A stretch of DNA of 64,000 nucleotides from Pyrenophora tritici-repentis (lineage: Eukaryota; Ascomycota; Dothideomycetes; Pleosporales; Pleosporaceae), in contig NC_089395.1 in the NCBI RefSeq assembly GCF_003171515.1, positions 1,302,001 through 1,366,000 of the forward strand, read 5' to 3'. This document shows positions 1 through 11,278 of this stretch, piece after piece (the stretch's first letter is position 1; each line of letters begins with the position of its first letter). The notes below the pieces were generated by a model. That model did not search any database, had not been told where the DNA came from, and saw only the letters and a list, made by a program, of their open reading frames with translations. Position numbers and translations under genes: made by a program.

Positions 1-1319
1 GGCCCTGGCATGGGCATGTACTCGATGAACGCTCCCCCAATGGGAGGCTACTACGGCACTCCTCAGCCTATGAACCAGTTCACTGACCCCAACAACACTA
101 CCGTCTTTGTCGGCGGTCTCTCTGGCTATGTCACCGAGGATGAGCTTCGATCCTTTTTCCAAGGCTTCGGTGAGATTACCTATGTCAAGATTCCTCCAGG
201 CAAGGGATGCGGCTTCGTCCAGTTTGTGCAGCGCCATGCCGCAGAAATGGCCATCAACCAGATGCAAGGCTACCCGATCGGCAACTCTCGCGTCCGTCTG
301 AGTTGGGGTCGCTCACAGAACAACTCGGGCCCGGCTGGCACCCCTTACCGCCCTGCACCACCTCCACCTGTGCCATTCGGTCCCGGAATGGGCATGCCTC
401 CACAACACCCCTATGGCGGCGCTGGCGGTTACGGTCCTATGATGAAGGTAAGTCCTTAATCAATCTCGGGTGGCACAACATGCTGCCAAGGCCACTGCGC
501 TTGTCAACATGCGTCACCTAGCCCTCCTCCACACATTGGCAATACTGACTTTGCTACAGTAAGCGCACTCTTTCCCTCTGTATTGCTCGCATGGCGCTTC
601 ATCCATGATTCCTCTCCGTTGGCTTACTGCAATGACCCCTTTCATGACTCGGCATAATGAATTTCGAGCGTTTTTGGTCTTTACTATAACGGGCGGTTCT
701 CCAAAAGTTCTCGACTTCTTCTGACGACACCAATCTTGCTGGAGGGCCATAGAAGGGAGTCTTTGTATAACAGGCCATCACTTCTGCCATTCGGATTTTT
801 CTTTCTGAGCGTGCTACTCTCTTTTAGGGAGCATTTGGGATGTAGCTAGTCATGCATGGGTCGGATGCTGCTTTCTGTCAACTGCCTTATTTTCACGAAT
901 GTGCGCTGCTACAAGCAGGATTGGCTAACATTCCAATCACACGAGTCTTTTATTTTTTTGTGGATTTTGTTGCGTGCTTGCTTGCTTTGTTGATTCTGAA
1001 CTTCTGCTCCAAGTGCATCCTAGCATTTCATTGCCGAGTTTTGTTAGCATGGTTACCAGCCTTTCTAGTATATTGGTGGACACGATGCTAACGTCTGTGT
1101 TGCAGCTTCAACGCCCAGTCTGGGATGCCTTCACCATATTCGCCCACGACGAATAACCCTGCCGGCGGTCAAGCCAAGGGCGGACAGAACAGTAACCCTG
1201 TTGGTCCCGGCGCGTACAGTGGTTACATGTCACCTCAGTCAGCCGGCCCCAACAACCCTGGATACGGAACCTCCGACTTCAACTCGGCCTTTTCACAGCA
1301 GCTGCCTTCCCAGCAGTAG
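1..1319 (+). CDS. RRM RNA-binding protein (Nam8/Csx1/TIA-1-like), 3' part
   Basis: The gene enters from the left edge, open in frame from base 1. The visible part has one complete RRM: RNP2-like TVFVGGLSG, then CGFVQFV as RNP1, ending VRLSWGRSQ. That is typical of the last RRM of Nam8/Ngr1/Csx1/TIA-1 proteins, which bind U-rich pre-mRNA or mRNA. A Pro/Gly/Met-rich tail follows. Exon <1-447 ends at donor GTAAGT (448). The final exon encodes SGMPSPYSPTT and stops at 1317-1319. The phase-matching acceptor is the AG at 1117-1118. A stronger-looking ttgcag at 1100-1105 also exists but needs a different phase, so a small extra exon or alternative splicing is possible. The intron of about 670 nt is more than ten times the usual size in this window. 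The family assignment is firm; the exact orthologue and last junction are not. Confidence 0.85.
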
Positions 1320-1831
1320 TGGGTTCACAATCCACGTCGGTTATACCTATGTCATGTACTCTTTGCCGCTTTAGCATGGAGTTTGGGAGTTTGACTTCAT
1401 GTAACACTGCACGGATGCCCATATCGGTACTCAAATGTGCACTTCTTTAGCAAGGCGTCTGGCGAGTGCGGCTATATGGTATAGCGAGCCACAGAACAGG
1501 CGTTTGGACGACGGTGTTTCTTTCTGCTGTGTTAAGCGCGCAACAGGGCTCATGGCAAAGACGCCCGTCTCTAGAGTCAGTGCGTGTCTTGGATTTCGAG
1601 TTTGGATTTCAAGCCTCTAAAAATGTAACGGAAAAGTTAGATCGAAAAGGCGAACGAGTCGCCACTAAAACGACCATGGTATTTACGCGTCATGAGATTG
1701 TATATCAATGCTATCACTATATTCATACCAAAATGCGAACATGTGCCTCGTTGATGATAGTGCAAGTGCATGCGAGGCTCTTACAGATACAGATCGCTCA
1801 ACATGTTCAGGAGCCATCATGTTGAAGCGCT
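1320..1831. other. Intergenic: 3' UTR of RRM gene and upstream region of next gene
   Basis: This 512-bp stretch lies between two genes on the + strand. The open frames here (for example 1466-1825) have no domain-like composition and were not accepted. It should hold the 3' UTR of the RRM gene and the promoter of the next gene. No specific element was recognised. Confidence 0.5.
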
Positions 1832-4776
1832 ATGACGTGGTCTAGGCAATCGTACCTTCTTCATCGCAAACCCTTCGGCGTGCCCCTCCGCCGGGCAGTC
1901 CGATCCAATGATTCTCTGTCATCCTCTCAAACTCCTCGCCGGAGCAACCGCAAATTGCTTGTTGAACTTTTGGATCTAAACAGCAACAATTGCACGCCTG
2001 CCATGCGATACGACGACTGGGATGTAATCCTGTTTCCGAAGGAGTCTCATGTGCCTACACAAGAATTCAAGACGGCCTGTTACGTTTCACCAGAAGAATT
2101 TAAGCTTCCTCAATTCCGTGAGCCTCACTTTGAAGTGTGACGTACTAACGTTTAATAGATGGACGGCCACTGCCAACCTTGACCTGCTACATCAGCTCTC
2201 TTCCTCCATCGACCCCATTTCGCGTCTCAATACACTCATGGGCTACAGCAACAAAAGCCTCGCCGATCATCGAGTCGCGGAGGAAGGCCAACCAGAAGAT
2301 TGTGTATTCAGTTCAGGTCATCGTCGATGGGGCTAGAGTTTTGTAAGCCTTATCTTCACTGGCAAGGCCGAGGGCAAACGCTCATCACCGTAGCCGCGGT
2401 TTCTTCGATATCCATTCTAAGTGGCCTCAAGAAATTGGTATGTTGCATTCACTTTAGAGCGGATAAACAATAACGCTGACCATGCTGAAGCGCACGAGAG
2501 GAGGTCACTCGCCTTTACCGAACATCCTACAAGTCGTCAGAAACTATGCCTTCAATTTCCGCCCTTTCATCAACATACCCTCATGCAGAACTCATGGGAC
2601 GCTTGCGACCCCAACGGGAGGATAAAGATCATGCTTTCGGAGCAGCTGATCGGCAAAACAAGCAGCCCTGGCGACATGGATCTTGGTATTACTAACGACA
2701 TCGTTTGCTTCTCATTCCAACATGCTCCAAAAGGTTTGGAGACTTGTTTTACTTGTCATCGAATTCTAATGGATAGCAGACATATTAGAACGCGCTGGTA
2801 TCTCATGGCCAATACGCAATCCATTGTATTTTCCCAATGCACAAGATCGAGATATACTGCTCTCTCGAAAATCGCCCACGATCTCTTGGACCCCAAAGTC
2901 TCGTCCTCTTGCAGCAGATGTACATATGCAGTCACCATTGTCGCATGCCTCCAAGTCCGCCTTTGCCAGACCACAGAACCTTGAGCCTAACAGACGACTC
3001 AACGCGCATTTACCACCAATCTCAAACTTTGCTAAGCTACAGGCGGGCTCCAGAGGCAGTTTTCGCACAAGAACTTGGGATGACTCCCTGAGCTCGCTTG
3101 GTGATGGCGACGAGATGACCATGGACACTTGGTCAACAAAACCGACGACATCGGGATCAACAAACGACATGCCCATGTACGATTACATGTACACATCGTC
3201 ACATTCATCAAGGCCAGTTCCACCATGGATGAGCAACATACCACCATATGACCAGAACTTAGGCACAGACTGGGATGAACAACGATCGATGAGAGAGAAG
3301 GATAGACAACTCGTAGTGACGCTCCGAGAGGACCAACTAGGTCAAATTATCGAAGCCTTGAGCCCACCGAAACAGAGTCATGAGCAACCCAACGGATCCG
3401 GCAATCAGCGCCATGGACACTCTAGCCGTCCCCCAACAGCCCATACATACTATCCACCCAAGATGGGAAACAATGGATCCACCAACCGGTCTACTTCAGC
3501 ACTCATGGCGCGCAAATCCACATACCCAGATTTCAACAGTGCCCTAAGGAACGCCGCAACTAAGCAATCACCTAGCAAGCAGTACTCTAATGACATGCTA
3601 AAGGACCGACCACTCACCACGTACCAACCCTCTATGTCTAGTCACAAAGAGAATTGCTCGCCTTCTCAGGCGCGTTTACCAACCCCATTCCCCATCGCAA
3701 ACCGCGTTCCGACTCCCAATCCTTTCTCCCAGAGATTCAACACTGCCAACTCTGATATCACCATGAGAGACCCCTCGTCTGCGCAATCGAGCATGCATCG
3801 ATTTAATCGCAGTGAAGCACCTCCCCCACCTAGTACTCAACTTGGCAAGTTTAGCTCTGCACATGGACCGTCAACGGTGAACATACGGAGTAGAAAGGAA
3901 GGCATGGCGGCTGATCTACCAAAGTTGTCGGATCACAGTATACGACACGACCAGAGTCTACTTCCAGCAGTTGGCACCGAAAACTCTATGCACAAGAACA
4001 TGTTCCAGAAATCCAACATCCCGTCTCTCGTTGAAGTCATAGACGTCGACGCAATCGACCCTCATCTGCACGCCCCTTCTACAAACATAGCGAACACCAC
4101 TTCAATGCCTTGCCATCTTTCCCCCTTCAAAACACCTCGTCCTAAGCACAAAAACAACAGCCCCTCGCTCTCCAGCATCGATAGTACGGGTCGTTTAGAA
4201 CGCCAGCTCTTCTCCGCGCTGGGCGAGGAACTAGCTTGTTTCGATCCGAGGGATACGAATACACTGCATAAGCACCAGCATCAAGATCACGAGCGAGAAG
4301 ACGAGCGAGATCGAGACGGTGCCGGAAACCCAACTCAGGGTATCGACACCCAAGGCATGGGTCCGGAACTCGCCCTCGCGCTCGGCGGCGGTCTTGCCAC
4401 ACCCAAAGCAAACACCCACTTCCAGCATAGAGGTCCCGAAAAAACCAACGCTGAGCGCCGCGGGGGACCTACCAAAAATACCGGATCATGGCTTATCGAG
4501 CGAGCGAGTGGCGATATCGGGTTGAGTCCGAGAGGGGATAAATCTCTTAATCCTACGGCCAGCGACTTTGAACCTATGGGTAAGAGAAAGAGAGATGCAG
4601 CACTCGAATGCAACATCGATGGCGACGTAGAAAGCGACGAGTACGAGAGGAGGGGCAAGAGGGAGAGGAGTGAGACAGGGTTTGAAGGGGATGAAGAGGA
4701 GCAGGGTAATGGGGAACTTGAGAGAGAGGCGGAGATGGAGAGGGAGGAGGTTGTTGTTTGTGTGAGAGGTGGTTAA
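1832..4776 (+). CDS. Conserved fungal protein of unknown function, five exons
   Basis: Exons 1832-2117, 2159-2342, 2394-2437, 2491-2733 and 2780-4776 (917 aa). The introns are 41, 51, 53 and 46 nt, and intron 1 carries the branch site tactaac. The first about 250 residues look globular: MRYDDWDVILFPK, EFKTACYVSP, PLPTLTCYISSLPPSTPF, KWPQEI, QNSWDACDPNGRIKI, IVCFSFQHAPKDILERAG. From memory this pattern resembles an ascomycete hypothetical family with no assigned function. The remaining about 650 residues are low-complexity, Ser/Pro/Asn-rich, with several MRDPSS/KENCSP-like patches and a strongly charged C-terminus (repeated E, R, D), consistent with a disordered nuclear regulator; that is inference. 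The ATG at 1832 is the first in frame after a stop at 1823; the ATG at 2003 (MRYDDW) is a possible alternative. The splice model is well supported because every junction restores the frame. Confidence 0.75.
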
Positions 4777-5152
4777 GCACTCGTGAAGGTTGAGCCTAAA
4801 CATGTGTTACCGGAAGGTCATTGTTGTCTTGCGTTTTCTTTTTCTATGGGTATTCTACGCATTGGCGAGTTTGGGTGTGGATTGCACATTGACTGGTTTT
4901 GTTGTTAAAAGGAGGCCAAATGGAATAGCAAGAAAGTAGTAAATAAGTAGTATATGCACATTAAACTTGATTATCAAATTTGAAAGAATGTAACAAGTAA
5001 AGGAAAAAGGTATGTGGTATCTCTGTTTCTTTTTCGCTGCCCATAACTTCGAAGACCCTCATTGTCCCAAAAATGCCAAAGAACCACGATCCATCAACAC
5101 TGCCACTTTCCTAGGGTATCCACATCCACATCCCCTACTTCACTCTCTTCCC
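4777..5152. other. Convergent intergenic region
   Basis: AT-rich 376-bp spacer between two genes that converge. It should contain both 3' UTRs. No gene or repeat was seen. Confidence 0.5.
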
Positions 5153-5757
5153 TCACTTATACTGCGGCACCCCCTGCGGCGGCGGTCCATACCCACCCCC
5201 GCCTCCACCAGGAGCACCAGGCGCGCCATTACCGCCCGCCATCATAACAGCACCGCCCTGACTCGCACCGCCTTGACCCATCTGCGACTGTACATCCGGC
5301 CGGTACTTTATATCCTGCCAGAAGTTGCAAATGTGGCAGCCGACTTCCTTGTAGGGTTTGATGGAGAAGGGGATGACGGGGATGAAGCAGAAGGTAAACC
5401 ATTCCCAGCGTTTCATGACTCTGTGGGGTACGTTAGTGGATTGTAAGGGAGGAGGAGGAGGAGGCGGGAGAGTGGTAGGAGGAGGGGTATAGGGATATGG
5501 TGGGAGAGGGATAGGGGAGACATACCGTCCGCTAAAGTTTCCGCAGTTTTGACATTGCACTGTTATGTGTTCTGCGCCGGAGAGCTTGGATGTGAAGGCT
5601 GTGGGGTTTGTGTTAGCGAGATTGGTCTCTGAGGTTATATTTATATCGAGGCTCTGGTTTTACCCCTCTCACCCGTGGTGGGTTGGTGAAGGGTAAGGGG
5701 TATTGCGGTATAGGTGCCGGACGTACTGTGTGTTCCGCATGTGAAGAAGAAGAACAT
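5153..5757 (-). CDS. Zinc-ribbon domain protein (zinc_ribbon_15-like)
   Basis: Three exons on the minus strand: 5757-5727, 5598-5526 and 5420-5153, giving 123 aa. The start MFFFFTCGTH is followed by QCQNCGN and later VGCHICNFW. The TCG, CQNC and CHIC cysteines make a compact zinc ribbon. Between them lie KRWEWFTFCFIPVIPFS, a hydrophobic segment that could be membrane-associated, and KPYKEVGC. The C-terminus is Gly/Pro-rich (GAPGGGGGGYGPPP). The arrangement matches the small fungal zinc-ribbon 15 family (sometimes mislabelled rhodopsin family protein); its molecular role is unknown. Donors GTACGT and GTATGT and cccacag acceptors are clear. Confidence 0.85.
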
Positions 5758-6755
5758 GGTTGCTTGTTATGCGCGTTGGGTGCGCGAGTGTGGTATATGG
5801 GATATGATATGCGTCTGACGATCGTCTTCGCCGTGCGTGTGGATATGTAGGATGCTTTCGTGCCGGAGATCTCGCGCTCGTGTTTCGGTGGAGTGATGTC
5901 GCGTGTTTCGACCAAGCGTGTCTAAGTACCTTACGAAGCTCCTTGCTAGTCCGCGTGTACTTGGGTATATAACGTCTCGTGAATCTGTGTCGCGTGCTGT
6001 CGCCGGAGTCGATGTAAGAGTGAGTAAGGTGGTAAAAGGACAGGTTAAAGGCTGTGCGGTTCCGTTGATTGAATTACTTCCGGTTGGTGACATTGGCGCC
6101 GAGGGAAAGGCTGCGTCATCACAGACCATCAGCCACACTTGGCCGCGTCTGCATGGGGCTAGCGGCTAGGCCCGCGGATCCTGGGGATAAACGCGCCTGC
6201 ATAGTTCGTTTTGTACCGGGCTTTTGGGTGGAAGACAGCGGAAGCGCGGGATTGGGAGTAAGATAACACGATGGAGCATCTGTGATCCTATAGATTAGTT
6301 TGCTATAGTTATGGGATAGCTCACGGCCATGACACGTCCTGTGGCGCCACCAACGCTGTGCCACGCAGCTGTTGGCAGTCACTTGATCACCGCCTCACGA
6401 CCCATCATATTCACTTCCCAGAGTATGAGCAAGAACGCTTTATTATAGTACCTGAAAGCCTCCAAAGCCAGTTTTGTGCAAAGGAGACTCGTTACAGTCG
6501 TTATGATGGTAGCTGCGACCTCAACATGGTGCCCTGATAAAACGCCATTGAACAACAGAGCCCCGGAATCTTGTTGGCAGATTGCCACCCATACTGCGAA
6601 GACGACATGGATCCTCACTTCTAACCAATCCTAGACGACTAGGCGTCTTGGAACCCTGAGACGGAACAAACGTCGTCACCCATGAGGCAAAAGTTTGACG
6701 ATGACGGAACATGGGAATGGCAGAGGCCGAGGGTGCCTTGATCACTTGCATGCGC
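5758..6755. other. Intergenic: promoter of zinc-ribbon gene and 3' flank of dynein light chain gene
   Basis: About 1 kb. Several short open frames on both strands are arginine- or serine-rich shadows without domain signatures. The region upstream of 5757 serves the zinc-ribbon gene; the part nearest 6755 is the 3' UTR of the dynein light chain gene. No further feature was recognised. Confidence 0.5.
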
Positions 6756-7383
6756 TTACTGAGTCTTGAACAACAGAATAGCGCAGTGACCGAGGTAGAA
6801 GTAGATGAAGTGTTTCGTCTCTGCCCAGGTGGTGTCGGGTTAGTTGCCGTCGGCCATGTACTGGATGAAAGGCGCATATACCATGAGTGACGAAGCTTCC
6901 AAAGTTGCGGCCTACGATGCAGTGCCATGTGGCGCCCTTTCGGCTGTCAAACTACACATAGGTTAGCGCACGCGTTGGATGCAAAAGAATTATGTTTCTT
7001 ACCTCTTTCTTGATGTACTGGGCGATGTCCTATATGACGATTGTTAGTTGAGACCCTAACAAGGTCTCGGATCGGGTGGATAAAGGACCCACCTTCTCAA
7101 TAGTGAACTGCTCCATAGCCATTGTTGCTACGAGATGTCAGCTCCTGCGTCAGCCGCATGCGGAACGAAGGTCACTCACCGACTTCAATAGCCTCTTGCT
7201 GCATCTCTTCGCTCTGTTGCACGTGTCAGGAAACGGTAATAAAAAGTGACTGCATGAGCTGTACCATGTCGGCCGACTTGATCTGGGCTGCATATCCTAT
7301 TAGCTCGTGCTCTTTCAAAAGTACCGGCATAAACAAAGCGTCTCACCTTCCTGCTTGTGGGCATCTGACTTCTCGCTTGCCAT
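6756..7383 (-). CDS. DYN2: Cytoplasmic dynein light chain LC8
   Basis: Seven exons on the minus strand: 7383-7347, 7287-7265, 7213-7180, 7127-7093, 7029-7003, 6951-6882 and 6820-6756. Together they encode 96 aa, the normal LC8 length plus a short N-terminal extension. Diagnostic pieces are [43 protein letters not shown] and HFIYFYLG, ending LLFKTQ. LC8 is a homodimeric hub that binds dynein intermediate chain and many other partners through a beta-strand groove; in fungi it supports nuclear migration and retrograde transport (Aspergillus nudG, yeast DYN2). The exons are only 23-70 nt and the introns about 50-65 nt, so automated gene finders may miss them. The start was chosen because MASEKSD matches the family extension and the frame closes exactly. 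Confidence 0.95.
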
Positions 7384-7659
7384 TTTGACGAAGTTCTCGT
7401 GTGACACGGGGGAATGATTATGGAATTAGATTTACGGAGCGGGCGCAGTCTTATACGGCCGGTGTCTTGTGAGAGAGGCTATGTTTGTTGTAAGGCTGCT
7501 TGTGTCGGTGTTTGGGTAGGCGCTCGCGCGCGGCCTAAGATACGTGGCCCGAGCTCTCACTAGCGCCACTAGTGTGGATTTGCGAGCAGGACAATTTTTC
7601 TGAACGCGAACTTTTGACCGACAAGACATTCGAGCCGGTCTCAAACTTCATTGCACAGC
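7384..7659. promoter_or_regulatory. Divergent promoter between LC8 and MRD1
   Basis: A 276-bp region between two divergent start codons. It holds a short dyad, cactag-cgcca-ctagtg, at 7558-7574, and a GC-rich patch (gcgctcgcgcgcggcc). Whether either is a binding site is unknown. Confidence 0.5.
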
Positions 7660-10421
7660 ATGGAGTCGTCCCGAATCTTCGTGCGCGGTCTGCCGCCCAA
7701 ATTCAGCGAAGATGACGTCCGCAAGCACTTTGCCAAATTCCCCATTACCGACGTCAAGTTCTTCCCGCACCGCCGCATAGGCTATGTCGGCTACAAAACG
7801 CCCGAGGACGCCGCAAAGGCGGTCAAGTACTTCAACAAGACGTTTATCAAGCTCACCAAGATTTACGCTGAGATTGCGCGCCCGGTATGTACTTTGCGAC
7901 GGTGATGGTGACCAGCGGGGCTAATGTGCGCAGATCGCCGACAAGGAACTGCCAAAGTCACGACGGCAGCTAAAGCTCGAGAAGAGTGCGCCAAGCAACG
8001 ATGAGTACAGGCCGCCGCGGCAAGAGAACGACCTCAAGCGAAAGCGAGACGAGGCTGAGCAGGATCCCAAGTTGAAGGAGTTTCTCGAGGTCTATCAGCC
8101 GCCCTCCAAGACGAGCTTGTGGGCCAATGGCGATGAGCAGCTCAACGAAGCGCCCATTGCCACTGCCGACGAGGCTGTACCCGAAGTTGCTGTGCCAGAG
8201 GACGAAAGCGACGACGACTATCAGGTCATCTCGAAAAAGCCCAAGATTGCGCCAGAACCCGCCGCCTCTGTCCCAATACAGCCCAAGCCCGCCGAACAGC
8301 CTCCACCAGAGCCCCAAGCTCAAGATATTGACGGCGGTGAGCCCATGGAAGATATACAAGAGGCTCCTGCAGCAGAACAGGGTCCTGTGTCCGATGTGGA
8401 CTGGCTACGATCAAGAACAAACCGAGTCTTGGAGCTGGTGGAGGACGACGAAGTACCCTCAGTCGGCGCCGTAGCACCTCAAGCGTCGGTACCACAGCCT
8501 CCTGTAGCTAGAAAAGCTTTACCAGAAGTGGTGGAGGCGCAGCCGGAGCCAGAACAGCCCACTGAAGAACACCCAGTCGTTGCTGCACCAGACGAAGAGG
8601 ACAAGATCCGTGAGACTGGCCGACTCTACCTGCGGAATCTCCATTACGGGGTAACCGAAGACGAGATCCGGCAGCAATTTTCAAAGCATGGTACTCTTGA
8701 AGAAGTAAGTCAACATCTCTCTCTTCCTTCCGCCCATGCAATGATGAACGTCAAGATAGGGACAACTGATGCTTCGGCATTTGAAGTTACCTTGTGAAAG
8801 TATTTTAGTAGATGTCTTTCTTATCTGATAGTGGCAAACCCTCTTGTATATGTCAGCGACTATTTGACGACCGTTGCTGACTAGTATAGGTACATGTACC
8901 ACTGAAAAAGGCCGATGGAAAAGGCAAGGGCTTTGCGTTTGTCCAGTTCGCGAACCCAAGCGACGCTGTCGAGGCATACCTTGACAACGACAATACCATC
9001 TTCCAGGGTCGTCTCCTTCACATCATCTCGGCAAAAGCAAAGAAAGACACCAAGCTCGATGAGTACGAGATCTCAAAACTGCCTCTCAAGAAGCAGAAAG
9101 AGATCCGGAAGAAGCAGAATGCTGCAAAGGCTACCTTCAACTGGAACTCGCTTTACCTGAATGCCGATGCAGTCATGTCCACCATTGCAGGACGCATGGG
9201 CATCAGCAAGGCTGAACTACTCGACCCCACATCCGCAGATGCTGCAGTCAGACAAGCCCATGCTGAGACACACATCATCCAAGAGACAAAGTCCTACTTT
9301 GCCCAGCATGGCGTTGACCTGGAGGCCTTTCAAAGAAGCGCCAAAGGTGACCTTGCTATTCTCGTGAAGAACGTTCCTCACACTGTAACGCCTGATGAGC
9401 TTCGTAAGCTGTTCGAGGAGCACGGCACTGTGACCAAGTTTCTGATGCCACCCACGGGAATGACGGCCATTGTCGAGTTTTCCAACGTCGCCCAAGCGAA
9501 GACGGCCTTTATGTCATTGTCGTACCGGAAGATGAAGGATTCGATCTTGTATCTGGAAAAGGCTCCCAAGGATCTGTTCAAGGAAGGTATAGCAACCAAC
9601 TTTGTACAGACTACATTCTCAGAGCAGCCTGTTGTAAAACCAACTGCGACCGACCTGCTTGTGGATGCTCCCGAGCCCGAAGCGACAAACACCGCTACTC
9701 TGTATGTGCGGAACCTGAACTTCTCCACGACTACCGAGCGTCTCACCGAGGCGTTCAAGCCTTTGTCCGGATTCCGCAGCGCGACCGTTAAGACGAAGAT
9801 GGACCCTAAACGTGGCGTGCTATCGATGGGCTTCGGTTTCGTCGAGTTCAACAATCCCGAGACTGCTACTGCTGCTTTGCGAGCCATGGACGGCCATGAT
9901 CTTGAAGGGCATAAGCTGTTGATAAAGGCATCCCACAAGGGCGCCGATGCGGCTGAAGAGCGTCGCAACGAGGATGCAGCCAAGAAGGCGGCAAGCACGA
10001 AAATCATCATCAAGAACTTGCCCTTTGAAGCCAGCGTAGGATCCCTTTGTTACTTTAACATAGCTCCTGCTAACCTAGGCCGCAGAAAAAGGATGTTCGC
10101 GCTCTATTCACCCCTTACGGCCAGCTTCGGTCTGTTCGGGTGCCTAAGAAGTTTGATGCGTCTTCACGTGGGTTTGGTTTCGCAGAGTTCACCACGAAAC
10201 GCGACGCCGTCAACGCGATGAACGCATTGAAAAATACTCACTTGCTGGGCCGTCGTTTGGTTCTTGCATTTGCAGAGGCTGAATCTGATGACCCCGAGAA
10301 GGAGCTTGAGAAGATGCAACAGAAGATGGGAGCACAGGCCAACAAGGTCGCCCTCCAACGTCTGACAGAAGGTGGTCGGAAAAAGTTTAACGTTGCAGGC
10401 ACCGATGATCTAGACGAGTGA
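7660..10421 (+). CDS. MRD1: Multiple RNA-binding domain protein 1 (pre-rRNA processing)
   Basis: Exons 7660-7884, 7934-8704, 8890-10035 and 10086-10421 encode 825 aa, the usual Mrd1 size. The N-terminus SSRIFVRGLPPKFSEDDV is the first RRM. Further RRMs start at RLYLRNLHYGVTEDEI, LAILVKNVPHTVTPDEL, ATLYVRNLNFSTTTERL and KIIIKNLPFEAS, giving five in all, with an acidic Pro/Glu-rich linker after the first. Mrd1 binds pre-rRNA and U3 snoRNA in the 90S particle and is needed for the cleavages that give 18S rRNA. The C-terminal GGRKKFNVAGTDDLDE is also typical. The first ATG of the RRM-containing frame (7660) was taken as start. The intron inside the last RRM is 50 nt; the 185-nt intron falls in RRM2. 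Confidence 0.95.
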
Positions 10422-11278
10422 ACGCGAGCGTGTTCTGGTAGGTGTTGCACGCGCGACACTGTCAAGCTTGACACCACCCCTTGCTCTCCGACTACGGAAG
10501 CTAGGCCGCCCTTCGCCGCAGTATGCTCAAAGTAGTAGCGTACTCGCCCCCGCCGCACATGAACTCTATATTTAGATCACCGTTTTCTAAGCCACGACAG
10601 GGTACATCTACAGAGTGAATCAATGGGCATGGCCACCACACCGCGTTTCAGATTACTCCAAAACCTGGGGAGTAAGGCGGTTACGAACAAGACGTTTGTC
10701 GATCACGCTGGCTGACGTAGTTTGTTGTTCGCAACCACTGACATCCATCCTTGATCTGAGCAATCCTTAGCGGCTCTCCTCGCACACGGCCAATCAGGTG
10801 ACGGTCGAATTGGAGGCGGTCGACTTGATGCCCTTGTTCCCTCTGCTAACTTATCATATTTACCATTCCAGCAGGTGATGGAATTGCGATGAGTGTAATT
10901 ACTTGGGTGGCAAGCGAAATGGCGGCTATGAACAACGGCACGACGCAAGTGTTGTTAATTTCATAGTAATGGCCATGTTACCTCGTTGACTGACCCCTCT
11001 GCCATTTCGAGGTTAGCGGGTGTCGTATCGCACCCTAGAGTCGGTGCAGGCTGTCATGTAGTCCTCCTGCCTAGGGCTGGTCATCTGGACCACACTTTAT
11101 ATCATTGCAAACTATCTGCATACCTTTACCTCGCCACATACTCAGATACATTCTCGTCTTCCTCAATCACCACCCTCAGTCGCTCATTGCTCCAACTGCC
11201 TGACACTCGTTACATTCTGCGACAGCCGTCATTCTTACCCTTATCATTCCATTTGCTTACTCCCATGCCATAGCCGCA
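10422..11278. other. Intergenic between MRD1 and TEA factor
   Basis: An 857-bp spacer holding the MRD1 3' UTR and the promoter of the TEA-domain gene. A long upstream region is usual for developmental regulators. No ORF with a credible domain was found. Confidence 0.5.

Noticed and set aside
5903..6169. Open frames upstream of the zinc-ribbon gene on both strands
   Set aside because: Non-ATG start or Arg/Ser-rich composition; they lie in the presumed promoter.
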